In this document: positions 1-8,955 of the stretch, piece after piece | Numbering within the stretch: position 1 is the first letter of the stretch | Layout: the number at the start of each line of letters is the position of its first letter | Assembly (NCBI GenBank): GCA_028277025.1 | Contig: JAPYVG010000009.1 | Location: 1-53,140 of the forward strand | Length of the DNA stretch: 53,140 bases | Direction of reading: 5' to 3' | Source: Sulfolobaceae archaeon | GTDB taxonomy: Archaea > Thermoproteota > Thermoprotei_A > Sulfolobales > Sulfolobaceae | Position numbers and translations under genes: made by a program | The notes under the pieces: model-generated | Databases searched by the model: none | Told to the model about the DNA's origin: nothing | The model's input: only the letters and a program-made list of their open reading frames with translations

Positions 1-1
1 T

Positions 2-178
2 GATACATCTATCCCTGCGACTGGGGCCTCCAATTATACTCACCCTTATGTTTTATTCGGGCTTTTTGCCCAACTTCCGGTCCGAATTGGAGGCGGCCAA
101 GCTCCCCATCGGGCTTTAAGCCCAAGGAAGTCAACGGCCTACACCCCAGTCAGATCTGTATTACACAGATCTGACTAA
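2..178 (+). mobile_element. 3' end of an IS200/IS605-type tnpB gene with terminal hairpin (5' part outside window)
   Basis: An open frame of 58 codons runs in from the left edge and stops at 176-178. Its tail is rich in Gly, Pro and Arg and ends inside a perfect 10-bp hairpin (GTCAGATCTG at 149-158 pairs with CAGATCTGAC at 166-175, 7-base loop). More GC-rich stems lie upstream (GGGC...GCCC near 58-71 and 113-121). A C-terminal frame running into a terminal hairpin is what the better-preserved tnpB ends near 17142 and 44440 also show, and it fits the right end and omega-RNA region of an IS605-type element. The catalytic part, if present, lies outside the window. The assignment is by analogy, because no RuvC motif is visible. 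Positions 179-456 show no convincing gene. Confidence 0.4.
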
Positions 179-456
179 TATGTTTTATATAAGGAAGTCA
201 GTGGAATTCTCGCGGATTGTTTAGAACGATGACATTTATTGCCCTTCAGAACTTTTAATGGGGAAACATTAAGAAGAAAACTAAACCCATTATACTCGCT
301 ACGGCTTGAACTATAAAAGGTAAGACCAGGTAAAATGATAACATTAACGCATCTAAGTAGCTTGAGGGTAGTGAAAGAATTCCAGAGACTAACAGAAATA
401 GACCGTAAGCGATTTCAAAACTTCCCTTATTCAAATAGTAAAATAAGGTTCAATCT

Positions 457-861
457 TTACATATCCAGATTATTTATTACTATATTCTCGTTATCTATCT
501 CCTTTAGTTTTTTATCTAAAGTGAGCAACTTCAAATTGTAAGCCTTTGCGGTGTAATAAATTATCATATCTATTAAGTCGTTATGTCTCCTATCATTTAC
601 GGCATTAATATACGCTGAAATAGGTATTCTCAATAGACGATACGTTTTAATCACGCTCTTCAAACCCGTTTTTACAATTTTAAAATCAACCTTAGTGCCC
701 TCTTTTAATAACCTTCTAATTACCCACATCGCTTCAATTAGGGACAATTCAGTGAAGTATATTTCGTGCTTATCGAATTCCTTAATTATATTTAGTACGC
801 TTTCCCCCACATCTATACCTAGAGGTGGTAATATGAAACTGGTATCAATTAGGATTTTCAT
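457..861 (-). CDS. vapC: VapC-type PIN-domain ribonuclease toxin
   Basis: This is a 134-residue PIN-domain protein, the expected toxin half of a VapBC pair; such toxins cut RNA using Mg2+ held by four acidic residues. The acidic set is visible: D6 in the first strand (ILIDTS), E43 (LIEAMW), D95/D98 (NDLIDMI) and D116 (LTLDKK). I place the start at 861, not at the in-frame ATG at 882. The 861 start puts the first Asp at the normal PIN position and has a GAGGAG ribosome-binding site about 10 bases upstream. The start overlaps the 3' end of the AbrB-type gene at 845-1087 by 17 bases, so the two genes are translationally coupled, antitoxin first. No catalytic residue appears missing. The RNA target cannot be predicted. 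Confidence 0.85.
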   Translation of the reverse strand: MKILIDTSFILPPLGIDVGESVLNIIKEFDKHEIYFTELSLIEAMWVIRRLLKEGTKVDFKIVKTGLKSVIKTYRLLRIPISAYINAVNDRRHNDLIDMIIYYTAKAYNLKLLTLDKKLKEIDNENIVINNLDM

Positions 862-1087
862 ACTTATTTTGCTCCTCTTCACTAATTTTTTCTATTTCTT
901 CCACCGTCATTTTAGCAAATTTCTTACCTTTTAAGGAAAGCCATATTGCATTATCTTGCTCTAAAATTATCTTATTATCCTTCACCCTCAAAGACAATAT
1001 ATCACCATCTTTTATGTTAAGCTCCTCTGCTATTGCTTTTGGAATATGAATAGTCAATTTTTTACCTACACGTACTTTAGTCTTCAC
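845..1087 (-). CDS. vapB: AbrB/SpoVT-type antitoxin (VapB)
   Basis: This 80-residue protein has an N-terminal swapped-hairpin AbrB domain, roughly residues 1-46. The family pattern is clear: basic strand, KLTIHIPKAIAEEL, then IKDGDILSLRV and KIILE. The acidic C-terminal tail (about 55-80) is the part expected to wrap the PIN toxin encoded immediately downstream. The start is a GTG at 1087, preceded by a TATA-like TTTTTTATATTA at about 25-35 bases, so the mRNA is probably leaderless. By family, the protein should bind its own promoter and repress the operon, more strongly in complex with the toxin. Confidence 0.85.
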   Translation of the reverse strand: MKTKVRVGKKLTIHIPKAIAEELNIKDGDILSLRVKDNKIILEQDNAIWLSLKGKKFAKMTVEEIEKISEEEQNKYENPN

Positions 1088-1508
1088 ATTATTAAATAAG
1101 TCTGACTAATATAAAAAAATTCACCCTGATATTATGCACGATCCATCCAGAGAATATGGAAAGACGCTGTTACGCGATAACTCATTACTCCACTTTACGA
1201 TATTTACCATGTGTTAATAACGGGGAGTGTATCGATAGTGTCGTCACTTGCTTATTTATATTTCTATAATTTTTAGACTTTATATAATATTCGAATTTAT
1301 TGTTAATTCTTTATATATAGAATCAACGTTTAATAAATTTATACCCTAATGACGACACTATCTCCACACTCGAGAAATAAATAGTTAATTATTAATAGCT
1401 TATTCTTCTAATTCTTTAGCTTTATCTTTGTAGGTTGAAGTGTTTCCTCAATATTAGGGTTAATGTATTTTACATTCAATATATGATATGTAATCTTTTT
1501 TTCTTCCT
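1088..1508. other. Intergenic region with no gene seen
   Basis: This stretch lies between the divergently read promoter side of vapB and the 3' end of the MFS gene. The only structure I see is the inverted-repeat element at 1225-1371. The rest is AT-rich with no open frame of credible length. Confidence 0.5.
1225..1371. repeat. 147-bp inverted-repeat element, MITE-like
   Basis: Two 22-base arms, 1225-1246 and 1350-1371, are inverted copies with three mismatches; the shared core is ATAGTGTCGTCA. They enclose about 100 bases of very AT-rich sequence without an open frame. Long, nearly perfect terminal repeats around a short non-coding core are the form of Sulfolobales MITEs. I cannot name the parent IS and see no clear target-site duplication. 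A long transcriptional hairpin is an alternative. Confidence 0.5.
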
Positions 1509-2867
1509 TTACTTTATTTTCTCTTCACTTTCTATTTCTCTTGACGTCTCTTCAAGAGACTTTCTGCTTGTTTCTGGTAGCACTAATGTGAATAGGGCTA
1601 GCATAATAAGATATATGGCTATTGATGGCAATAAAGCACCTATAAGCCCGTATTTGTGGAACAATATTGGAAATAATAAAGTACCTATTGCTCCTCCAGA
1701 TTTTGCAGTTGCTACAACTATTCCCTGAACGAAACTTCTAACCTTGGTAGGTGATAGTTCTATAGCAGGCATTCCAGTACCTATAATAGGATGAGCACCA
1801 ATATTATAAACAAAATAGTAACTAGAGATTATAAGAAATAAAAACATGTCTGGTAAAATTCCTCTTAATGCCACAAAAGATGTTAATACTATAATTAGTG
1901 AAATTGAAGAAATTGACTGAGTGATTTTCCTGCTTCTGTCAATTAATATTATACCTAAAAATGCTCCAGGCAAGGCAAACGCTAAATCTGTAATTATCTT
2001 ATATACTGCGGGGTCTGTAATTCCTATTTGCCTAGCTATTAAAGTTGGACCGAATTCCTTTATGCCTAAATTAAGATCTAATAGTGCCCAAAGAAGTGCA
2101 GAAGTTAAGAATAACTTCCAGTTTCTTCTAAAATATACGAATGCAGGAGTCCTATCTATTGTTACGTTTACGTTTACTTCATTTCTTCCAGTTATCTTAA
2201 TTACAGCATTCTTAAGCTCGTTTATATCCCCTTTTATTCTACCTATATATCTTACGGTATCCGGCAATCCTCTTCTAAAATAAAATACGCTTAACGCAGG
2301 TATAACTCCTAAGGATAAGGTTATTCTCCATAACAAGGATGTAGAGACGTGTAACAAAAGTAGAGAAAGAAAAACTAAAGATGCAGCAATATCGCCAAGA
2401 GATAACATTATAACTCTTCCTATTGCAATTGCCTTTCCTCTATCTAATGCATTACAATTTTCTGCTATAATTACTGGTGAAAGTACAAAATCTGCACCTA
2501 CGCCTATTCCTATTATTGTTCTTAATAACAAAAGTTCATAGGGATTATTAACGAAAAATTGAAGAATAGATCCTATTCCCATAAGGAGAACGTCTATTCC
2601 ATAATATTTCTTCCGACCTTTGTTAGATAATATGCCAAATATTAAGCCTCCTATTACCATACCAATATATCCAGTCGAAACTAAAAGGCCTTCAAATAGA
2701 GGTTTTTCACTACTACTAACGTGAAGTGAAGATAATGTAATTAAAAGGGTTAAAGATATTGCTGTTCCTTCATAGCCTACGGTAAAAACTCCCATTCCAG
2801 CAATTATTGTATTTTTAGTCATGAAAGTATTCCATTTTGAATTGTCTAAAAAGTCGAAAGGTTTCAT
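1509..2867 (-). CDS. MFS transporter, sugar-porter-like
   Basis: This is a 452-residue, 12-helix major facilitator with cytoplasmic ends. Diagnostic motifs are present: a motif-A loop after helix 2 (GILSNKGRKKYYG, about residues 78-90), a charged GRGxGxG-like stretch in the first half (LLLRTIIGIGVGADF) and the sugar-porter signature before the C-terminal tail (LPETSRKSLEE). The last motif matches the PETKGxxLEE pattern of sugar and organic-acid symporters. Archaeal members also include phosphate and aromatic-acid carriers, so the substrate is open. The central cytoplasmic loop (about 205-250) is charged, as usual. The gene stands alone, with nothing co-transcribed that would name the substrate. 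Confidence 0.8.
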   Translation of the reverse strand: MKPFDFLDNSKWNTFMTKNTIIAGMGVFTVGYEGTAISLTLLITLSSLHVSSSEKPLFEGLLVSTGYIGMVIGGLIFGILSNKGRKKYYGIDVLLMGIGSILQFFVNNPYELLLLRTIIGIGVGADFVLSPVIIAENCNALDRGKAIAIGRVIMLSLGDIAASLVFLSLLLLHVSTSLLWRITLSLGVIPALSVFYFRRGLPDTVRYIGRIKGDINELKNAVIKITGRNEVNVNVTIDRTPAFVYFRRNWKLFLTSALLWALLDLNLGIKEFGPTLIARQIGITDPAVYKIITDLAFALPGAFLGIILIDRSRKITQSISSISLIIVLTSFVALRGILPDMFLFLIISSYYFVYNIGAHPIIGTGMPAIELSPTKVRSFVQGIVVATAKSGGAIGTLLFPILFHKYGLIGALLPSIAIYLIMLALFTLVLPETSRKSLEETSREIESEEKIK

Positions 2868-2972
2868 TGTCTTTTATTTTTAATAGTTGTTTATAAAGAT
2901 TATCTCTATTTTATTAAAATTCTATGTACCACTATATATTAAACTATATTAATATAGCACATAAGTAATCAC

Positions 2973-3143
2973 ATGATGTATTTTGAGGAAACTGAAAACG
3001 AGTTTAGGGATTATTTCGTTAGAATCGACATTACTAAAAAGGTTGAAATCCCTAGCGGTGACATAGTTGAGGCAATGCTTAACATGAGAATTAGAATTTT
3101 AAAGATTAATATTAAGTCCTACTGGAGGATTAAGGAAAAATAA
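2973..3143 (+). CDS. Small hypothetical protein (56 aa)
   Basis: ATG-ATG start at 2973/2976, 56 residues, stop at 3141-3143. The product alternates charged and hydrophobic residues (FVRIDITKKVEIPSGD, then MRIRILKIN) as in a small beta-rich fold. I do not recognise the family. It is supported by an upstream AT-rich promoter region (TATATTAAACTATATTAATATAG just before) and by a pyrimidine-rich T-run after the stop that looks like an archaeal terminator. It could also be a leftover of a longer gene, since a decayed tnpB end begins 96 bases downstream. Confidence 0.45.
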   Translation: MMYFEETENEFRDYFVRIDITKKVEIPSGDIVEAMLNMRIRILKINIKSYWRIKEK

Positions 3144-3152
3144 TTTCTGCAT

Positions 3153-3183
3153 TCACTCTGCTTTATTTTTCTCCTTTTCATTT
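3153..3183 (+). terminator. Pyrimidine-rich T-run terminator
   Basis: CTTTATTTTTCTCCTTTTCA begins at 3161, 18 bases after the stop of the small gene. Runs of T without a required hairpin are the usual archaeal terminator. Confidence 0.4.
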
Positions 3184-3238
3184 AATAGTTATGGAAAAGA
3201 TCTTTGTTGATTTAAAACCTGGAGATAAATTAACCATT

Positions 3239-3487
3239 TGATGACGGACTCTGCTCACGAGGGTGGGGGTGTAAAAGTACTGAAGGTGAATGCTAGGTAT
3301 TTGGAGAGTGGTGAAGTTCTTTTGGAGAGGGATTCAATTGCTCCTTTTAACATTATGAAAAAGGCAGATGGGAGGTAGTGGCGTTTCCCTCCACTAGCCC
3401 CAATGGGTGAATGTGTATGATCCCTTAGCCCGTGGCGGAATTAGAAGTAATTAAAAGTAAGGAAAAGTTACGCCACGGGTAAACACT
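3239..3487 (+). mobile_element. Solo 3' end of an IS605-type tnpB element (family B, copy 1)
   Basis: A degenerate frame encodes a TnpB-like C-terminal stretch including ERDSIAPFNIMKKADG. This resembles the last RuvC motif RDxNAxxNI with Asn replaced, and there is no zinc finger before it. The sequence ends in a terminal hairpin whose arms are CCCGTGGCG (3429-3437) and CGCCACGGG (3471-3479), followed by TAAACACT. The same block, starting with TGATGACGG and ending with the same hairpin, recurs at 44982-45077, 49574-49730 (minus) and 52527-52721. No transposase-coding part remains, so it cannot move by itself unless helped in trans. Confidence 0.65.
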
Positions 3488-3550
3488 GAAAATGATCTCC
3501 CTCGGTTGACCCCCACTACTTTTAAAGCCATAATAATAAACAATATTTCC

Positions 3551-4978
3551 ATGGAGATAGTAAGTATAACTGCGGAAATTGGACTCGATGTAGGACATAA
3601 TTACGCTGGAGGGTTAGGAGTTCTGGAGGGCGATAAATTTTATGCCTCAGCGAGACTCGGAGTGAACTATACAGTCCTAACCCTATTTTACCATAAGGGT
3701 TACGTTAGATATGATGATAATTTAAACCCGCTAGGGGAAGACCAGAGCGACATAAGGTTAAGGAAAATCGGAGAGGCTGTATTGCAAACTAAGAGGGGGG
3801 ACGTTAGGGTAGAGTATTTAGAGTACCGCATAAATACTTCAAGGGTAATTTTTATTAAAAGTGTTTCACCCGATTGGGCAATTAAAGCAACTGAAAGACT
3901 CTATTTGGAGAACAGTGAGGATGACAGGTTTTATAAGTATTTGATCCTCGCAAAAGCTTCGGAAAATTTCATAACTAATTTCATAGGGTGGGATAACGTA
4001 AAATACGTGGACTTACAAGAGTCTTATCCAGCGTTGATAGTGCTTCTCAGATACTTCCCTAGGTATAGGGTGATAATACATACGCCAGCCCCTTGGGGTC
4101 ACCCCACCTTTCCGTTAAAGTATTTTAGGGAAGAGCTAGGTTTTGAGCTTCCATTTGATCCAGTAGTCATGACTGAAATTGCGTTATCCTCTTCAGTTGA
4201 AGGAATAGTTGTTAGTAAAAAAATGTTACACCACGTGAGGAGGACTTTTCCACATCACTTCTACAAAATTAGGGCGGTAACTAACGCAGTAGAGATCCCC
4301 AGATGGCAACATCCATTGTTGAGAGAAGTTAAGAGTTTTGAGGATTTTGTGAGAAAGAGAAGGGAGATAAAAACGGAATCCTTAATGAAACTGGGGAGGG
4401 GAGAGGGGACAAATAGGGTAGTAATAGGTTGGGCTAGGAGAGTTACACAGTATAAGAGGCCGGACTTCATATTAAGACTTATCGACGAGGTTAAGGATTC
4501 TGTTTTCTTCATACTCGGTGGTAAACCTCACCCAAGAGAGTATTTCGGGTTAGAGGTTTTAAAGAGATTTAAAGAGGTTTCACGGAAATATAGCAACGTC
4601 TTATTCGTGAATAATGTGGGTATCAATGAGGAGAGGCTGATTATATGGGCTAGTGATATATGGGCTTTTACTCCGTTTTCGGGCTGGGAGGCTAGCGGAA
4701 CTAGTTTCATGAAAGCTGGAGTAAACGGTGTCCCAACTGTGGCTTCAAGGGACGGTGCGGTGCCAGAAATTATAAAAGATGGTTACAACGGTTGGCTTTA
4801 CGGGGAGGATAGGACTGAACTATTACCACCAGACCGTTACGATCATGAATACGAGGAATTTAAGAGGAAAGTGAACGAGGCACTTAACCACTACGAGGAA
4901 GTCGGGTACAAAGCCTACCTCACTTTTCCAAAGTTCTGTTCTATGGAGCGGTATTTCAAAGAGATGGGATTTATTTAA
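3551..4978 (+). CDS. Alpha-glucan phosphorylase-like glycosyltransferase (GT35-type, short archaeal form)
   Basis: About 475 residues. The N-terminus ITAEIGLDVGHNYAGGLGVL matches the AExGLxxxxxYSGGLGVLAGD opening of archaeal and bacterial alpha-glucan phosphorylases. The C-terminal half has the donor-domain motif IGWARRVTQYKRPD (compare FARRFxxYKR) and GWEASGTSFMKAGVNG, whose Lys corresponds to the PLP-binding Lys of phosphorylases. The reaction would be phosphorolysis of alpha-1,4-glucan to glucose 1-phosphate in the cytoplasm. It is much shorter than classic enzymes (about 800 residues) but near the short thermophile class. I choose the ATG at 3551, not an upstream one at 3506: TTTTAAAG lies about 26 bases before 3551, fitting a leaderless start, and the conserved region begins just after it. 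A GT5-like synthase is the alternative. Confidence 0.75.
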   Translation: MEIVSITAEIGLDVGHNYAGGLGVLEGDKFYASARLGVNYTVLTLFYHKGYVRYDDNLNPLGEDQSDIRLRKIGEAVLQTKRGDVRVEYLEYRINTSRVIFIKSVSPDWAIKATERLYLENSEDDRFYKYLILAKASENFITNFIGWDNVKYVDLQESYPALIVLLRYFPRYRVIIHTPAPWGHPTFPLKYFREELGFELPFDPVVMTEIALSSSVEGIVVSKKMLHHVRRTFPHHFYKIRAVTNAVEIPRWQHPLLREVKSFEDFVRKRREIKTESLMKLGRGEGTNRVVIGWARRVTQYKRPDFILRLIDEVKDSVFFILGGKPHPREYFGLEVLKRFKEVSRKYSNVLFVNNVGINEERLIIWASDIWAFTPFSGWEASGTSFMKAGVNGVPTVASRDGAVPEIIKDGYNGWLYGEDRTELLPPDRYDHEYEEFKRKVNEALNHYEEVGYKAYLTFPKFCSMERYFKEMGFI

Positions 4979-5120
4979 GGTCACGATAAGGACAATCATG
5001 ACTAGGAAATTTGTCCTATCTGTTTATAATCCTTATTTGATTTAAAAGTCAATTTTAGTAGAGGTTTATTCACTATACATTCCTAATTAGGTTTAAATAG
5101 TTAGAAGGCGAACAATTATT

Positions 5121-6542
5121 ATGGAAGGGAGAGATTTAGCACTTCTTGTAGTAGTTCTGGGTACTTTGATGTCAGCTGTAGACACTACGATTGTAATCCT
5201 TGCAATCCCCACTATAACACAAGATTTACACGCTGATTTGTATACGATAATCTGGGTAATAATCCTTTACTTACTAGTCATAGCAGTGTTCACAACCCAA
5301 CTGGGGAGGATGGGGGACATTTACGGAAGAGCGAAGTTTTACAATCTGGGTTTTGCGGTGTTCACAATAGGCTCAGCACTTTGTGGCGCATCTCCCACAG
5401 CCCTATATTTAGTAGTGTTTAGGGGGATACAAGGGATTGGGGCGGCAATGATGCAAGCTAACGCGGGAGCAATAATAGCCGATATATTCCCACCTAACAT
5501 GAGGGGTAGGGCTTACGGGTTTACAGCTATAGGCTGGAACGCCGGAGCGACTTTAGGAATAGTACTGGGGGGTTTCATAACAACGTTCTTAGGTTGGCGT
5601 TACATATTTTATATAAACGTACCCATAGGCATACTGGCAATAATCCTAGGGATGAAGTATATAAAGAGTCAACAGAGAATAAAAGTAAAACTAGACATAA
5701 TTGGCATGTCACTGTTACTCGTCTCGCTTTCCACAATAGCTTATGGCTCAGCTGATATAGCGGGTGAAGGGGTTAGGCCTTTGAACGTTTACTTAATTTC
5801 AGCTGGGCTAATCACTTTACTCGCGTTTCTTTTAGTCGAGACTAAACAAAGTTACCCAATTATAGACTTAAGGGTTTTTAAAGGGAACAGAGTGTTCACA
5901 TACTCTTTACTAGCCTCGTTCTTACAGACCACAGGGTATCTGGCTACCGCTTTCATAATCATAATGTATTTACAAGGTATAAGGGGTCTAACACCGTTAC
6001 AAGCATCACTCCTCTTAGTCCCCGGTTACGTAATTGCGAGTTTAGTTGCCCCATTTACCGGTAAGCTCTCTGATAGGATAGGGTCTAGAATACCTGCTAC
6101 TATAGGCTTAGCCTTAATGATCACCGCAATTCTAGTCTATTTACAACTCACCACGACCTCGCCATTGTACGTGGTAATTATAGCCTCAATTATCGGTGGT
6201 CTTGGGTCGTCACTCTTTTTCCCAGCGAATAATAGCGCTATAATGGCTAATGCACCTAGGGGCTTTTACGGTGGTGCTTCTGGTTTGGCTAGGACTCTTT
6301 CAAACATAGGCACTTTATTAAGTTATGTTATTGCAATAAGCGTTGCCTCTATTACAGTTCCTCGGTACGTGGCATTTGAGGTCTTTCTAGGAACTACTAA
6401 CTTAATAGGCGGAGTTGCTAGTTCGTTCTTAGACGGGTTGAAATCAGCCTTTTATGTATCTCTAGTTATCCTCTCAATAGCCTTAACGCTTTCCGCACTG
6501 AGGGGTAAGGAATATAGGACACAAGAAGTTAAAGGTGTTTAA
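5121..6542 (+). CDS. MFS drug/proton antiporter, DHA2 (EmrB/QacA) family
   Basis: 473 residues with about 14 predicted membrane helices, the count expected for DHA2. Family motifs are clear: LDTTIV-like [16 protein letters not shown] in helix 1 (motif D1), [13 protein letters not shown] (motif A), [20 protein letters not shown] (motif B) and the antiporter motif C region [16 protein letters not shown]. These proteins export hydrophobic compounds in exchange for protons. The gene has its own promoter region (140 bases upstream with no coding) and no linked regulator of the TetR or MarR type. The substrate cannot be predicted. Confidence 0.85.
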   Translation: MEGRDLALLVVVLGTLMSAVDTTIVILAIPTITQDLHADLYTIIWVIILYLLVIAVFTTQLGRMGDIYGRAKFYNLGFAVFTIGSALCGASPTALYLVVFRGIQGIGAAMMQANAGAIIADIFPPNMRGRAYGFTAIGWNAGATLGIVLGGFITTFLGWRYIFYINVPIGILAIILGMKYIKSQQRIKVKLDIIGMSLLLVSLSTIAYGSADIAGEGVRPLNVYLISAGLITLLAFLLVETKQSYPIIDLRVFKGNRVFTYSLLASFLQTTGYLATAFIIIMYLQGIRGLTPLQASLLLVPGYVIASLVAPFTGKLSDRIGSRIPATIGLALMITAILVYLQLTTTSPLYVVIIASIIGGLGSSLFFPANNSAIMANAPRGFYGGASGLARTLSNIGTLLSYVIAISVASITVPRYVAFEVFLGTTNLIGGVASSFLDGLKSAFYVSLVILSIALTLSALRGKEYRTQEVKGV

Positions 6543-6610
6543 CATAATTTTACTCATAACACGAAGGTTCAACAGAGTTTTACTGCCCATTGCCGATTTT
6601 TACGGTTCTA

Positions 6611-7534
6611 CTACTTTTTACCTCTCGCAGATTTTAACCATCTTCTAGACATTCCCGTTTTTATGCTCTCCATGTAAAAGTTGTCCTTTATTAAGTAAAG
6701 GAAGAAGAGGACTGCTACTATCCATACTATAGCTGAAACCCCTAGGTTAATGTTGTGTAAAATGAGGGAAAGGAATGAGAGAGATGAAGGGATATATACT
6801 TTATCGTAGTTATATCTGCTAGTAGAGTAAGTTATACAAGAGAAGAAAAGAGGACTCATGACGCCTAAAGTGAACGCATGAGTATAACTTATAAAGTAGC
6901 CTAATATGGGGGAAACTGTCACATAAACCATGGTAACTAGTGCACTTCTATTCATCTTCAATCCCTTTTGGAAAAGCATAAGGAAGTAAAGTAACCCTAA
7001 ACCCGTGAAGAGTTCTTTAAAAAAACCAACTAGAAGGATGAAGAGGAGAAGCGGAAATTGATAAAGACCAAAAATTACTCTGGTGTTCAAAGTTGCGTGG
7101 AACACTCCTATATTAACTCCCAACGTATAGAGCATAAGCGGTATTAATAATATCCAGAAATTTGGATAGAGTAGCCATGATATTATAGATGCTGGGGGTG
7201 ATAGGAGGACTAAAAAGTTTATAGGAAATTTACTACCATAGCTTTTAACGTCGTGAATAGCCCAGATCTCTGTCGAGGTAAGAAATACTGAGGCGATCAC
7301 CTGAAAATACGGAATGGGGACTGATAAGGAAACTAACGTAGCGAGGTGTAGTATTAAATATTTCTTAGCTGGGAAGAAGAGCCTCAATATCATGCCGAAA
7401 AACAACGAGTATGCTCCAATTAACATAAAATAAGGGTGAAAATTGAAGAATATTCCTCCTAAAGCCCAATAAACCATTGCGAGAAAGATGTAAGGTATGT
7501 TTACACCCCACGGTTCAATTACTTCCTTCTTCAC
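6611..7534 (-). CDS. Polytopic membrane protein of unknown function
   Basis: 307 residues, mostly hydrophobic, with about nine or ten predicted membrane helices and a basic C-terminal tail (SRRWLKSARGKK). I do not recognise the family. Aromatic residues and Pro are frequent in the loops, His and Asn sit near the membrane (FNFHPYF, GVFHATLNTR, SYTHAF), and there is no nucleotide-binding or metal motif. It is read divergently from the gene at 7574 with only 39 bases between starts, so the two share a promoter region and may be regulated together. Confidence 0.6.
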   Translation of the reverse strand: MKKEVIEPWGVNIPYIFLAMVYWALGGIFFNFHPYFMLIGAYSLFFGMILRLFFPAKKYLILHLATLVSLSVPIPYFQVIASVFLTSTEIWAIHDVKSYGSKFPINFLVLLSPPASIISWLLYPNFWILLIPLMLYTLGVNIGVFHATLNTRVIFGLYQFPLLLFILLVGFFKELFTGLGLLYFLMLFQKGLKMNRSALVTMVYVTVSPILGYFISYTHAFTLGVMSPLFFSCITYSTSRYNYDKVYIPSSLSFLSLILHNINLGVSAIVWIVAVLFFLYLIKDNFYMESIKTGMSRRWLKSARGKK

Positions 7535-7573
7535 ATGAAAAAGGAAATATACTCCATTTAATAACTTTATTTT

Positions 7574-7906
7574 ATGAGCGAAAAAGATGTCGTGTTAAAA
7601 GCGTTAGAACAAGTAGATAAATGGTATGTACAATTAGCCGGGATTAAGGGAGACACGCTTTTAATCATTTCACCTAAAGAAGTCCCTAGAACACTGATCG
7701 TAGAAGGAAAGGAATACAAAGTAGTCCATTATCATCCAGAGGAATACTTGAACGTCATAAGGAAAAATGAGGATGAGTTCCGCTCATATCATGTTTATTA
7801 TTTTGTTAAAGTCTACATGAGGAAAGTTCTCGATTTACTCGCATCTATAGAACTGGAGAGGATGACAAATGAGTTTTTAAGCAATAACCAGAATTTCCTA
7901 CAGTGA
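7574..7906 (+). CDS. Hypothetical soluble protein, operon with MFS transporter
   Basis: 110 residues with no membrane segment. Strand-rich N-terminal half (TLLIISPKEVPRTLIV, EYKVVHYHPEEYL) and a helical C-terminal half. I do not recognise the family. Its stop overlaps the GTG start of the following MFS gene by four bases (GTGA), so the two are translationally coupled and probably work in the same process, for example as a cytosolic partner of the carrier. Confidence 0.55.
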   Translation: MSEKDVVLKALEQVDKWYVQLAGIKGDTLLIISPKEVPRTLIVEGKEYKVVHYHPEEYLNVIRKNEDEFRSYHVYYFVKVYMRKVLDLLASIELERMTNEFLSNNQNFLQ

Positions 7907-8955
7907 GAGGGCTACCCATTCTCCTAGCGAGGGCAATTTACGGCATAAGTTGGTTCTTCCTCTCCCCCTATCTGCCCTATTTAGTACCCCAAAATATGGT
8001 TGAGCTTGTACCTTTCTCCTTTTTCGTAACAGCAGCAATAATGCAAATACCCGCCGGGATAATATCTACTAGACTTGGAATGAAAAGGACTTACTCATTA
8101 GGGCTTATAATTATGGGACTCAGTGATGCTCTTATAGGCTTTACGAGAAACCCTTACTTAATCCTCTTTTTATATTCCCTCACGGGTTTCGGTGCCTCAT
8201 TTTTCTTTTCTTCGGCGGGAGGTACTTTGGCTGTAATTAATGAAGGTAGGATAACAACGGTAATGGGATTATATAATGCAATGTTCTCCGTTGGGGGTAT
8301 TATAGGACTTAACTGGGGGTTTCTAGATGAGCTTTTGGGCTTCACTTATGCCTCAGCGATGTTAGGAATAATGACTTTATCCATGGGTTTGATCAACCTC
8401 TTTTACGGTTATAGTAATGTCAGGCCAGATTTTCGAGTAATAAAGGACAAGAGGGTTTCAGTAATTGCGCTACTTACAGCCGGTGTTTGGGGTTCATTTT
8501 ACGTTGTTAGTGAATACTTTCCATCATTCTCTTACTATTTCTTTAAGGAGTCATCAATTAACGTTAGTTCAATATCATCAGTTCTTTTATTCTCCTCCTT
8601 CATAGGTGGTTTAGCTTCACGTTTGGCTGAAAATAGAGTAAAGCAATTGGTAACGCTGATATGCTTTCTAGGAGTTATTCCGGTACTAGCCCTCTACACA
8701 AGTCTTTACTATGTGGGTTTAGTAGTCATGGGAGTTTTTAATGAAATGGCGATTTCATTAATCTACTCTTTAGCTGTTAATTACTCAAGGAGTGTTAACT
8801 CATCAGTGTCCTTAGCTTTAGTTAATGCTATACAAATCGGGGTTGGAATGACTGAGCTATTAATCCCCGTATTAGTAGGATATTTTACATGGTTCATTGT
8901 AGCTTTGGTATCTTCCTTACCCCTTATAGGTTTGTTAAGTGTTTTGAAGAGGTAG
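7903..8955 (+). CDS. MFS transporter, short form
   Basis: 350 residues, about 11-12 membrane helices, starting with GTG inside the stop of the previous gene. MFS features are the helix 2-3 loop STRLGMKRTYSLG (motif A-like: G/S-x-x-x-D/T-R-x-G-x-K/R) and the repeated Gly-rich helices (SLTGFGASFFFSSAGG). The loops are short, which explains the small size. Closest in style to the unassigned archaeal MFS group. Coupling to the 110-residue protein suggests a two-gene unit of unknown substrate. Confidence 0.7.
   Translation: MRGLPILLARAIYGISWFFLSPYLPYLVPQNMVELVPFSFFVTAAIMQIPAGIISTRLGMKRTYSLGLIIMGLSDALIGFTRNPYLILFLYSLTGFGASFFFSSAGGTLAVINEGRITTVMGLYNAMFSVGGIIGLNWGFLDELLGFTYASAMLGIMTLSMGLINLFYGYSNVRPDFRVIKDKRVSVIALLTAGVWGSFYVVSEYFPSFSYYFFKESSINVSSISSVLLFSSFIGGLASRLAENRVKQLVTLICFLGVIPVLALYTSLYYVGLVVMGVFNEMAISLIYSLAVNYSRSVNSSVSLALVNAIQIGVGMTELLIPVLVGYFTWFIVALVSSLPLIGLLSVLKR

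Noticed and set aside
335..541. Plus-strand open frame of 68 codons
   Set aside because: It runs antisense into the vapC gene, has low-complexity composition and no ribosome site.
457..882. Longer vapC from the ATG at 882
   Set aside because: The first seven residues are not part of the PIN fold, and the GAGGAG site fits the ATG at 861.
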